61,029 nucleotides of DNA from Gonapodya sp. JEL0774. Taxonomy: Eukaryota; Monoblepharomycota; Monoblepharidomycetes; Monoblepharidales; Gonapodyaceae. The notes beneath the pieces are model-generated. The model saw only the letters and a program-made list of their open reading frames with translations. It was not told the DNA's origin and searched no databases. This document shows positions 34,680-45,746 of this stretch, piece after piece (position 1 is the stretch's first letter; every line of letters starts with the position of its first letter). The position numbers were made by a program, and so were the translations under genes. The stretch is from NCBI GenBank assembly GCA_027604505.1, contig JADIIX010000100.1, positions 1 through 61,029 on the forward strand, given 5' to 3'.

Positions 34680-37460
34680 CTACACTTTTGACTGTCTCAG
34701 TTCGGTAACAATGGATCCAAGGACTTTCTCTAAACGCGGGTGGCCAGCGAGTACCATGAGCTCATCTTCATATTGTAAAAGGGCGGGTAAATTTTGTTGT
34801 GGGATCGCGAGATTCCGCAGTAGCACGGCTGCAGTGAGAGGAATTCCCGACAGCTCCAAATGCGAGGGTGCCGGTCGATTAGGAACCGATGTTCGCGAGT
34901 GCTCTGCCTGTGATGCTGCTAGGGTGCCTACGGACGCTGTATGCTGATATACGAACGATGATTGCTTTTGTTCCACATGTTTATGTTCCGCTGCCTGTTT
35001 TCCCAAGAGTGGTTCATGCAGACGCATGTGCCTGAGTAGAGATCCTCTTGACGGAGCTGGAGCAGACTCAGTGTACTTGCTGCACGTCTTCCACCGACAA
35101 ACGTTTTGAGGACCGGAAAGGTGCACTTCGAAGACATGGCGATGAAGTTCTTTGGGGTCAATGAGGGCCTGTTGGCAGCCTACCCAGGCGCAAGTTGAAC
35201 GAGTCGCTGCGGTTGGTCGAACTAGAATCGCCATATGTCAGCAGAAAATATTTTTAATATCCAATGATGGCATTTACCATCTGTGGAACCCTCTCCTAAC
35301 GTATGATCTTTTGGAACCACATCGATATCCATTGCCGATGAAACAACTGGTGGTGCAGTCCAAACATTGTTGGACGGTAGAAGTCATTGGTCAGAGTGCG
35401 CACTGTTTCCTTCACCTTGATCGACTCGCATCTTGTCCACCGTACTGTCCCCGGTAATTGCGTTTGATTGATCAGCGCCACTGCCAGTTGCCTGGTTGGG
35501 ATCCGCTGTTCCGATCGTAACGTCTGCCTTCCATCGCAAACCACGAAGTAAAAGGGCTATCAACGACGAGTGATCAGCAGCAACCTAAACAAGAACCATT
35601 TCGCTGTCAAGACGAACCCGAGAGTTTACTATCCCATTCCTCCGATATACCATCAAAAGTGTTGCTTGCAACAGCAACAAGGTCGATAAGTGTGATAGCT
35701 TGGCTTCCATGACGTTGACAGTAAACTCCAAATTCTCGATAGAGATCAGAGAGGGGTAAATACGACTGGGACGATTGATTGACGTGTGCCAAAAGCCTAC
35801 ACGCGAATTGCGTTGTCCGTTCAGCAAATCTCGAGCACGACATCAGTTGAGAAAGCGTTATTCCGTACCATTGTTGCGCCTTGTAGTGGTTTGGCGTCAT
35901 TGTCACTGACGGTTTCGGTGCCTTGAGAGCAAACATTTCAGCCACAAGATGCTAATTAGCACATGGTAAGCAAGTACGTACGAGTCCCGTTCCCATTTTG
36001 ACGTTAGTAGCGACTGTCGGCGATCGTGTACCCCACTGCTCTCCTGCTTTCCATCCACGCTCTATCAGAGCTACCAACACCCCAACAAAGCCCGCTGGTG
36101 CATTTGCCACAATCTCTACTCCAATTTCTGAATGCAAGCTTGCAAGCTGGCAAAGCACTTCTAAAGTCACATAGCAGAGCTCGTCATCCCCTTGTGCCAT
36201 GGCGAGCTGGCACAAACGTATTTGGAAATACGGGTCATCCAAAACTCCCTTCACAGTGAACAGAGATGCATTTGCGTCGTTTCCAATCAAATTGCTGAGT
36301 GAAGTCAGAGCGGCAACGACAGTGGGCCGGGAGGATGATGCAATGAAGCGCACAATCGCTGGCAGGAACGGATTATCCCGATATCCAAGAAGTAAAAAAG
36401 GTGAACAATACGAAAATATGTCGAGACAATGTTCCGATATCTCAGCGAGCCTCGCAGTCGCAGTGTTCAATGAGAGCCCGAAAGCCAACAATCGAAGAAC
36501 CAACGCATTCTTTGCCATAAACGCCGCGTTGGCATCCAATGTTGCCAAATTGCGGAGAATATGAAGAGGAATTACAGCGTCGTGGAATGGCAATAAACTG
36601 GATGTGTTGTTAAGCAGACCAACAAGGTCGGGAGGGCTGGATGTGACCAGGGGCTCTTCTGAAGCTATGGACATGTCATAGAGAACAGAGTCACCGATAT
36701 TCCCAACCGCGATTGGTCGTAATCTATCCAAGGCGTGATTGACAAGATTGTCAAGTAGAAAAGGGATCCCCGCTACATCAATGTTCAGAGTATTAGAGAT
36801 TTTCGCAAGCTTTGCGAGAGACCATGCCGTCTCGTTCGGAAGTTGCGATTCCAGAGCCAAGGCAAGTCGATTGGCAGGGCCCGTATGCAAAAGGCTGAAG
36901 TCTAACAATGAATATTCGGTTACGGAGCCGAGCGAGGCAATTGAGAGAACACATCCCACCGTTTTCAAGGACAGGACGAGCAGCCGGGATAAGTTCTGGA
37001 AATATGCGAACGATGGACTTCGGCTCTCCTCCGTCAAGGTCTTGGTTCGATTACACGTCAAGAAAGGTCGACCGCAGAAGTACAAATTTCGTAACACCAA
37101 CCATCGTCCGAGGTGGGAACCGCATGGTCCGGAATAGGTGTTTCTTCTTTTGCATTGCTAGCAAAAAGATTCGTACCAGAATCCACCAATTCCCCGTTCT
37201 GTTTCTTCACTCCGCCTCCTGGGGGTCTTCCTGGCTTCCGTCGTGCCGTACCCGGCTCCTCTTTGATCCCATCTTTCGTCGCGTGTCCACCAACTTGCCC
37301 GTCCTATTGGGAGAAAGAAATTGTGTGTATTGGATCGGATCTTTGTTCTTAAGATATCACTCACAAACCCGTTGACAAACCCAGCCCGTATTCCATGGAT
37401 TTGACTCTCCACTCCAGCTCCCATTCCTCTGACCTCCGTGCCTATAGCGGAGTCCATCAT
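34680..37460 (-). CDS. Rsc9/ARID2-like subunit of a SWI/SNF (RSC/PBAF) remodeller
   Basis: Rsc9/ARID2 proteins are DNA-binding scaffold subunits of RSC/PBAF chromatin remodellers. The start MMDSAIGTEV is at 37460. The next exon carries an AT-hook-like RRKPGRPPGGG tract. A long exon (to about 35952) encodes armadillo-type helices beginning LALALESQLPNETAWSLAKL, typical of the region after the ARID. Then comes an RFX-like winged-helix segment (FACRLLAHVNQSSQSYLPL, LYREFGVYCQRHG), a conserved LIALLLRGLRWKADV exon, and a C-terminal pair of zinc fingers: C-x4-C-x12-H-x4-H beginning CAWVGC, and a second beginning CRWKTC and ending RHMRLH. No ARID domain itself is visible upstream, so either the 5' exons were not recognised or the protein has lost it. 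Exon limits are approximate. Confidence 0.75.
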
Positions 37461-37559
37461 ATCAAAACAATCCAGGAATTCAGAGATAAGGGGTGTGGTG
37501 CGGTGGTGCTAAGGACTATGTTGGGTTCGTCCAACCCTCTTTCCATAGGATTTCTTACC

Positions 37560-37740
37560 ATGAAATTAAAATTTTGAGGTGTTGCTTTGGATTTTAATTA
37601 TCCTACGTTTAACTGGTGGTATTTTAGCTATTATTTTTCCTCGTCATCGTGCTATTTTAGGTATGTAGGCTTGTCGGTTAGTTGTAGAAGCTTCTAAATA
37701 AATAATACCAATAGAAATAAGCATAACCAGAGAACCAGCT
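37560..37740. other. AT-rich islet, possible organellar insertion
   Basis: This short block is much richer in A/T than its surroundings. On the minus strand it gives a hydrophobic frame (SLVMLISIGIIYLEAS) that would continue if TGA were read as Trp, as in fungal mitochondria. I could not assign it to a mitochondrial gene. A nuclear copy of mitochondrial DNA is one possibility, a simple AT-rich spacer another. Confidence 0.25.
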
Positions 37741-39208
37741 CTGCACCGCTAGGCATCTCCGGTACATGCAAGCGTTCGGTGCCTGTCCCGGCCACGTTAA
37801 AAGGGTAGCTAGGTGGACCTCTTCCCGCTCAACGACCTTCGACGCTCCACAATGCTCATTCTTCAAACGCCCAAACAAAAACGCAGAGGTGGAATGCCGA
37901 CCGTGAAGACACCAGATCTGACAGAGAAAGAGAAAGTGGATAGTCTCGAGCTGGGGTGCTGGAGCTACTCACTGCAAATGCACCACCCGCGAGCATTCCA
38001 CATATGTTGTACCTATGCCAAATTTGGGGAGAATTGGGGCGACACACTTTTCGAGTTGTTCTTAGGAACCGGTCGAGTCGCTGGTCCGAATTTGACTGGA
38101 GACCGATTCGCCCCCGGGAGGGGAGATTGACGCGAAGAAGGCATGAGGAAGCGGATCAAGGGGGTGACGAGCAGAAAAACGTGCCTCGCGTTGCGTGGAA
38201 GTCGAGGGAATGCAGGCGGAGAAGAGGAGGAAAGGAAGGGACATGCAACGAACAATCCCTACCGGCACTGACAATTCAGATCCAATCCGCATCTCCCGTC
38301 CCGTCAGATCCCACCTGTGACGATTTGTGAGGGAGAGGTGGGAGGGGTAGGGTGCATGGGGGCTGTCCTCTGCAACACAAGTCTGATTGCTCTCCACATA
38401 ATTATTTACTATGTCGATGTGGCAGGGCCTCAAAGTGTGACGGACCCACAGCTCGCGCCATGACCAGCAGTGCGAAAGATCGAGTTTGCTCCATATTCCG
38501 CGAGCGGAACCCGATGTCGAACAGTATTATCATGTAGCGATCTTTTTGTAGTGAAATTAATTTAAGCCAAACTCGAGCCTTTGGGTGCTCGAGCTCGATC
38601 TTTGAGGAGCGTCTCGCGAGAGCTGATGAGGAAGGCGAAGATTCTGATTCTCCCTCCTCCCATCCATCATCTTACAGAAGTGAATTGTGCGTTGACATGC
38701 TGCAGTGGATGGCTTGTGGATGGTAAAAATTGCGACCTGGTTGGTGTGTTCATCTTCTAACCTCGATCTGACTTGCACATCGCGAATGAAACCCATCACG
38801 AGTCACCTGTCACCAGAACAGAGACTTAATTCGGCTTCAGTAAACAAAATCAATTACGTGGGACTAATAGTGCGCATAAAATCATGGTTGGTGATGGATT
38901 CTTCACTCCTGACGATCACTGTCCATCACCGAATGTACAACGCTCTTGTCGAGCTCATCCTTCGTATCGTGGTTCCAAGCCCTCTCGTGCACTTCCATAT
39001 TGAACAAGCTCAATAATATCTGTCGGCAATACTGGTATCCAGACAAGACGTGCCATGACGCAACCAAACCCGCGACGGCTTGCTGGGCTGTGACATAGTG
39101 TGATGAAAGACGGCGGAGGATGGGCGGATCCAAGAGTCAGTTCTCGAGCAGTTGGGATGAACGCTCCAAGTAATCGAGTTCAACACCCCCCCTTGGTATC
39201 TGAGGAAT

Positions 39209-39619
39209 TTGATCAACACGGGGATGTCAATTACTGGGCGCAACGATTTTTCCTGTGCAACGTCCTCGATGCAATGGGAGGAGTCGGTGGTTCTGATATC
39301 AGTGGTTCAGATCCGCCTTGAGCACAAGAGAGCTATTACTGAACGATTGGCTCGCATCTTACCTCAAGTTGTCTCTCAGCCACCTACCCTAGACAAGTTA
39401 CAAACGTTGTTCCATGTCACGATGCTCTTGATTCCCGGCGTGCACATGAAACCCGCGACAGTCGCCATGGCAGAATGCATCACCACTGCACGTGTGATGA
39501 TAACCAGTAGCAGGGACTCCCTCACTACGTACTTACTTCGAAATGTCATCTGGTGTCTGACTCAAAATTTTTGCGCGGATTTTCGCCAAAAAAGAAACAA
39601 AAATATTCTGACTTGCTGA
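39209..39619 (+). pseudogene. possible fragment of a fungal transcription-factor middle-homology domain
   Basis: The frame has smooth helical sequence (RAITERLARILPQVVSQ, DKLQTLFHVTMLLIPGVH, AMAECITTARVMI). This loosely resembles the helical middle homology region of Zn2Cys6 regulators. No zinc cluster, start codon context or clear splice partners were found. The following frame (39553-39879) overlaps it and contains a tandem duplication. It may be a decayed gene, or an exon of a gene I failed to assemble. Confidence 0.25.
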
Positions 39620-39807
39620 GTTCTTCGATAGAATGCGGCTTGGATGAACAACGAGTATGTTGTTACCCCTTCCGTCCTCTCAACGCTGTCAGTTTGATGG
39701 TATCCTTCATGATCGAATTTTCCATTCGATTCATTAAATTTTCTACTGTGCAACACTACGTGTCTGAGTCCTCCATGCCCTATGGTTCCTGCCTGTTTTG
39801 CAGTAGA

Positions 39808-39843
39808 ATGAAGATAGTACGGAGGATGAAGATAGTACGGAGG
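39808..39843 (+). repeat. 18-base direct tandem duplication
   Basis: The unit ATGAAGATAGTACGGAGG occurs twice in a row, at 39808-39825 and 39826-39843. It was seen directly. Confidence 0.9.
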
Positions 39844-40093
39844 ATGGAGTTCGTTGGCGAAGTGATATCAAAAGAATAATGAATTGGGTTTCAATCAGGA
39901 AAGCGTGATATTGTACCTTCATCGGATTTTTATTTTGTTACGTAATATGCCTTTTCCGAATTTTCTTTGCGAGAATAACAAAGAATATCGAAGTGATCCA
40001 AACCAGCTTCAGATACCGACGCCGTAAAACAACACTTGAGATAATTGTAGGAAGAGTTCAGATCGTGCGTTGGCTGACAGCTACATTCTCCAC

Positions 40094-43000
40094 TTACATT
40101 TTACTTTCTGACTGCCCAGGGCAGACAACTTGATCCTCCTCGACACGTTCCACTCCAGAACAGCCGTCTTTACGTTCCACTTCGGGTGCGCTGTGAGTTG
40201 ATCGAAAATCATCGTCATCCAGGTATTCTCCTCCGGGGAAGTCTCCTTCTCCACTCTGATTCGAAGGTGCGAAATCGTTCGAAGGATAGTCGTCGTCATC
40301 AAAGAGCCCTCCTCCAGGGAGATCTCCTTCGCCACTTTGATTCGAAGGTACAAAATCATTTGAGGGATAGTCGTCGTCATCAAATAGTCCGCCTCCAGGG
40401 AGATCTCCATCTCCACTTTGATTCGAAGGTACGAAATCGTTTGAGGGATAGTCGTCGTCATCAAATAGTCCGCCTCCAGGGAGATCTCCATCTCCACTCT
40501 GATTTGAAGGGATAATGTCGCTTGGAGGAAGGTTCTCCGCTGAAGCGGACTGGAGTTCGCTGGTTACAAGTCCGTGGAACTTGGAAGCGACTAAAGCACT
40601 AGGTCTCACCTCACTCGGAACTTCAATATGAACTCTATTAAGTGTTGCTGGTTTGTCATCTCGACTTATTGCGACGTAAGAGGTATAGCGGGTTGCGATA
40701 CCATCTTCAAATTGCGAAATTCAAAAGCCATTGGTTCGTACGTATCAGAAGAACCGGACTCACACGTGGTACCCAGATCAACGATTTCCGCCTTCAACTT
40801 TGAGACAGGAACGTCTTCCCCTGGTAAAGCGTGAAGCCAGCTGGTCCCTTCTTCGACATCTTGTACGAGCTTCCGCGCCGCCATCACGTGAAGAAGTGGC
40901 TTCGCTGAGCTCTCAAGAATATTATCACGGGGAATCTCAACTTTCAACTCCATTGGCCCATCGATACCGACACCCGAGATCTGAACGATTGAAGGATCTG
41001 GTACTGTCTCATCCAGAATTGCATAGCTTATGTACCGCTGCCCAGGGTAGAGTGGCGGTGAGTGAAATGGTGCAGATTGAATAGACGGTTTCCGAGAAGC
41101 TATAGTTTCTTGATAGAGAGATGTCTTGTTTACGTCTGACGGGGTAGGTTGAATTTGGTCACCCCATGTAACCTGGCAACCCAAAGATCAGCTAGTTGAC
41201 GATGAGCACTGAGACAAACGGGATGCACACCTTTAGATTTCGTATGAAAGCACTTTGTGCTATATTCACAACCTTATGTATTCTCGTAGTGAGGTCCTCC
41301 TGATTTGAAATTGTTTCCGACATTCCCATTCCAGCACGCGCAAATCCGCGTAACAGGAGACTCCACACGCCCTCGCCTACTGCAAATGTGAAGAAACGTG
41401 TGTTCGATTGGTGGCTCGTTCTTGCGACAAGATCAAGTATTTGCCTGGAGTTGATGAGCACCCCTCGGGTGAGCACCTGCGACAAGCTGAAATTGAGTGG
41501 ACTGATTGAGAAGCTCAGAAAAACCAAATGAACCTACCATCACACTCCGCTGCTGACCGCTACGTATGGGGGCAGCTGCAACTGCTTCAAGTGCCGACAG
41601 CAAGTTGCAACCGCCCATATCCCCAGCGAAGTTTGTAACAGCACGCTCTCTTGCGAAACTTTTATTGTCTTCAGTTGCGGAGACGGAGTTTGGAAAGAGC
41701 GGAACAAATGCAGAGCCAAAGCCTATGACGTTGAAAGTAGCCGAAGCAGGAAGTGCTGCCAACAGGGTATCCAAAGCTGACCTTGCAATCTCGATCACAG
41801 GCGTCATCGACCCCGACCTTACGAATGTAGCATAGTGAAATACGTCACCAGAGTTCAATTTAATTTTTAACCAACTTCTCACTCTGTCCTCACCGGTCAA
41901 CAAGGATTGCAAACTCCGTTGACACTGTGTTGAGGTTGAATTTAGGTACGAACGTGACCATCGCACACGTTGTGCCGGTTTGGGGATTGCGTTCAAGCGC
42001 CGATCTGAAGGGGCATGACAGTTATCGAACCTCAAATACGACGCCACGATCACACCTACCTGGGTTTGTCAAGCCCGCGAGACCTTACAACCAAGTAAAA
42101 ATCGTGATCGAGATAAACAGAATCTTGCACCAGCCTGACTGTTGTATGCTTGGGATTCTCTGGATCCATACTAACATCCACAGAGTGCGAGGTGGAATCC
42201 ACAAATGAAGCAGGACCACCAGTTAACCGAATGTCTACGTCGATGGTTAATTTGTAGCCACCACGACTTTCGGGATACGCAAAGGAATCTGCAAGCGCAG
42301 CATTTGGTAATTTTGAGAGAGCTGTTGCGGGAAGTTTGAAGAGTAGCTCATCGAGTTGAAGATTTGTTGCACATTCTTGGACATAGGTGATCCGAACTGT
42401 TGCTGATTGTCCCGGAGCAATGTTGCCAACAAGTATCTGGAATACTGAGCGTTAAAAACATGAACTCAGTGACAATAAGTCCATTACGCGCTGGTATGAC
42501 TGATGACTGACACTCACCATTTGAATTGTTCTCATTCCCTTCCAGTAAAAACGCCCTCTTCCCAGTGGACACCGCTTCCGTGTACTGCTTTGCGGCTACC
42601 CCACGCTCTTTGCAAAGGCCCCTTATCACTTTCCCATCGACTTCAGCCTCGAAACCGTTGATCGCTGCGCCTTCTTCTATTGGAAACCGGTATGATGCTT
42701 CGAGTGCGAGAGTTCCCTCGTTGAAATAAGTTTGAGAAATTGTAACAGAGGCAACACAGTCCACTATGTTGACCTGGATTGCAACTCTCCTGAGTGGGAC
42801 AATTGTAGGCGGAACCGATGCTCCAAACGGCACAGCAAGGAGACCCCACAGAGTCAAACTAAGGCTTGCCACTGCACTTGATAGTGAGACCTCATTGGAA
42901 GCTACAAATTCGGTTGTGTCAGGAACGCCCAGTGGTGTCGCCGATTCTGGAAGCGAAAAAGCACCGGAAGTTAAGACAGGAGCTGGCATTGATTGGATAT

Positions 43001-44327
43001 CCTTGCGTTCTGTAAGTTGAACAGACTTTGACGAGATTGATTTTGCTGAAATCATGTCCTTGACGAGGACTGCTAAATTTGAAGACTTGGTCGCCTTAGC
43101 TGGAGTACTCTGCTTCACTTCCATACTGGACGCATGAACACAGTTTCAAATCAGCACTGAACTCTCGAAGTCACAGACAACTCACAGTATGTCATTGAGT
43201 CGGTCAACTAGCGATGAGAAGTCAGGTCTTTGTGCTGGATCGTCGGCCCAGCAATCTCGCACCACAGATACGAGCTCTCCCGGCGCTCCAACCATCGGTT
43301 TGACATTGTCTGGCCGATAGTTCTTATCGACAATCAGTCTGTAAAGATCTTCACCCTCAGGGCCACCGGCGAACGGTCGGCTGTTCGTCCAAATCTTGTT
43401 GTGACAATGTCAACACGAAGACGTAGCGGAGGTGACCGGAGATTCACGAACCTGGTAACATGTGATGCCGAAGGCATAAACATCACCGGCTTTGTCCGAT
43501 ATCCCCGTAAGAAATCTCTCTGGTGGCATGTAAATGGCGGTACCAGGGAGGTCGACTAGGGCCAAAGCGGACCGGACCCGGGCAAATCCGAAGTCAGTAA
43601 TGAGACCTTGACCATTTGCGCCAACCAATACGTTTAGGCCTTTGAGGTCGGAGTGAATGATATCTCTGCTATGGAGGTACATCATTCCTTTTGCAATATC
43701 ACGCATCTTCATTGGTAACGTGTCATCATATTGGGCACGTGGGAGATGATAGAAGGAAAGAGGGTGAGTAGAAATCAGTTCATTTGAACGCATCCTAGTG
43801 ATCGCAAGAAGTGCGCTTACGAGCTCGATTTTCCGAATGGCGCCAACATTCGCGTTCTTCTTGAGGTAGTTCATGACATCACCTTCAAATGGTCCGATGT
43901 GTTATCAAATCCTCGTTCGGAAGTCTGCGACTCAGAAACAAGCGTGTACAATTCTCACCATTTTCCATGAACTCGCTCACCATGAAATAGTTGGATGAAT
44001 CCATGCAAGCGCCGAGGAGGAGAATCACATGAGGATGTCTCAATTTATTCCAAACGTTCACCTCCTCCATGAAATCCTTTGAGGAGGAAAGCATAGAGAA
44101 CAGGCATTCATTCATTAATCAAACGGTATCTTCACCTTTCTCAAGTCCTCCGTGAGTGAACTGCCCAGAAGTTTCTTCACCGCAACAGTCACCGTCTGCC
44201 ATGATCCCACGTACACTTCGCCATAACCACCTTCGGCGAGCCTCTTCTTCAATTCAACCTCTGTTTCCGAGATTTTCCAATCAATCGATTCATCCGGTAA
44301 CAGAGATGCCGTGGCTGAGCTTAACAT
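40094..44327 (-). CDS. protein kinase-VIT-VWA fusion protein with acidic C-terminal repeats
   Basis: Twelve exons were placed: 44327-44136, 44076-43959, 43882-43821, 43706-43452, 43394-43186, 43125-42518, 42444-42060, 42004-41894, 41817-41538, 41476-41231, 41172-40773 and 40704-40094. All phases agree, giving 1158 residues. Exons 1-5 are a complete TKL-like kinase (about residues 15-278): EGGYGEVYVG, VAVKKLL, HSDLKGLNVLV (HSD for HRD, Asp kept), TDFGFARV, MPPERF and RPDFSSLV. Exon 6 continues in frame through a Ser-rich linker into a VIT domain (about 385-520; SVTISQTYFNEGTLALEASY, FPIEEGAAINGFEAEVDGK, VGNIAPGQSATV). A VWA domain follows (about 640-820) with intact MIDAS DRSGSM, although the later TDG is TRG. 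The end is four 27-residue repeats. VIT-VWA proteins are usually secreted or cytosolic adhesion and vault-like proteins. The kinase suggests a metal-gated or partner-gated signalling scaffold. Confidence 0.85.
40178..40501 (-). repeat. 81-base in-frame tandem repeat (four units)
   Basis: Units of exactly 81 bases start at 40259, 40340 and 40421, and a diverged unit precedes at about 40178. Each codes 27 residues with the pattern PSNQSG(D/E)GDLPGGGLFDDDD then YPSNDF. Units 2 and 3 are nearly identical, so the array expanded recently. Confidence 0.93.
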
Positions 44328-44455
44328 CGAGGGAGAGGTCACAGGGGGAGAGATTGATCTCAGTTTGTGCACACCTGACAATAACAATATATGTGAGATG
44401 GCTGTGGGGGGTCCTGGGTACCCATTTTAAAAGCGTCCATTCTTCCATCACTACA
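44328..44455. promoter_or_regulatory. shared divergent promoter kinase-VIT-VWA / serine protease
   Basis: Only 128 bases separate the two proposed start codons. The small gap is also the reason for choosing the ATG at 44327 for the kinase. No motif was identified. Confidence 0.4.
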
Positions 44456-45746
44456 ATGGCTTCGGCGTATCCTGCTCGACTTCTGATCGTGCTTCTACTC
44501 GCCAGTCTGGTGCCATTCGCGAATGTCCTGGCTCAAAATGCAACCGAGTCGACAACCACCTCCGTGCCCACGTCCTTGCCCACGGCCTTGCTCACCCCGA
44601 TTTACACTCCGGTTATTCTCAATTATACTCCCACTGGTGACACTAGTGAGTGGAGAAGGGTGGTGGCGGATCAGATGATTCGTTCTGCTCGTTCCCTATC
44701 GTTGATTCTACAACTGAGTTGCATTTCTCCTCTCTCCATCGCACAGAATCACGTGTGCAAGTTTCGGCCAAGGATTACCCTAACATCGCCCTCATCTCCA
44801 TCAAGGGTGACTCCACAGTCACCTGTACTGGAATCCTTGTGCAGGCCAAGCCCATTCCTGTGATGTTAACGGCAGCACATTGCGCCAACGACAACACCAG
44901 ACTGAAATCAGCAATCTCGGTCGTCATGGGAATTGATGACGAGGCGCAATTCAAACAGTGCGACACGACGTGGGTACTTCAGCCGTTGTAGATTCGGGTG
45001 CCCACTAACCCCCTTCTATTGCCCACGCATCCTCGAACACATGGATCACGTGTTTTCAATTCATGCTCGTATACCTTCTACCTCTCCTTTTCCACTGCTT
45101 CTGCACCCTCCCATGTCAATGTCGTGGTTGATTCATCCTGAAAACCAGTTCTCTGCCGTTATGCCGCAAGTTTCGAACCCTCAAGATTATCAACCACGAC
45201 ATGTATGGCATCCCAAAGTGCGATCCCAAGGGAAAAGTTGATACTATGGGGTACGATGTGTCACTTTGGGTTCTCGCGCCAAAGGACAGGACTCGGCCGA
45301 TAACCCTCGACGCCAATGTGCTGAAGATCAACAGCAAAGAGTCTTTCCCACCCGAGAACGAGCCGTTCAATGACTTGGCGATCGGCTGGGGACTTATTAA
45401 CGTCGGAAATGCAGAGATAACAAAATCTGCCACTACGTCCTACCTGCACAAAAGCGAATTGCGCTCCGAAAGCATCGGAGTATGTGAGAAAAAGTACCAC
45501 CTTTGTGACGGTACGCGCTCGAGGTTTGCATGCGTCGGTGGCAGTTCGTCGACCTGTAATGGTGACTCGGGGGGCCCACACTACTACAAGAAAACCATCT
45601 GGGCCATAACAAGCTTTGGATCGGCTACGTGCGGTGACTCTCAGCCAGGGGTGGTTCTTAGAACGAGCGGATTCTACAATTGGATGGAGATAACTCTCAA
45701 GAAGGTTAACAGCAACGCAAGCTACCTTGCCGCACAGAAACCGTAG
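44456..45746 (+). CDS. secreted trypsin-like (S1 family) serine protease
   Basis: The ATG at 44456 starts a signal peptide (ARLLIVLLLASLVPFANVLA), followed by a Thr/Pro-rich propeptide-like stretch. Exon 2 (from about 44750) carries the catalytic His in VMLTAAHC, preceded by NIALISIKGD. The catalytic Asp is likely in MGYDVSLWVLAPKD in exon 3. The catalytic Ser lies in STCNGDSGGPHY, and GSATCGDSQPGVVLR shapes the specificity pocket. The stop is at 45744-45746. Three or more exons: exon 1 to exon 2 (A|GTGAGT to CACAG) is in phase, while the exon 2/3 acceptor has two candidates between 45120 and 45175. Paired cysteines support an extracellular enzyme. Residues around the Ser site fit the chymotrypsin fold. 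Whether it cleaves after basic residues cannot be told. It shares a short promoter region with the kinase-VIT-VWA gene. Confidence 0.85.

Larger units (their letters stand above)
37461..40093. other. gene-poor stretch with AT-rich patch and possible gene relic
   Basis: No complete gene is seen in 2.6 kb. At 37560-37740 there is an abrupt AT-rich patch (about one third GC by eye). From 37800 to 39100 open frames are short and overlap on both strands without coding character. A 137-residue plus-strand frame at 39209-39619 has coding-like codon use and is listed separately. The rightmost 200 bases are AT-rich and probably contain the 3' UTR of the kinase-VIT-VWA gene. Confidence 0.4.

Noticed and set aside
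37856-38433. Overlapping frames on both strands around 38 kb
   Set aside because: They overlap each other, are short, and have no family features or splice signals.
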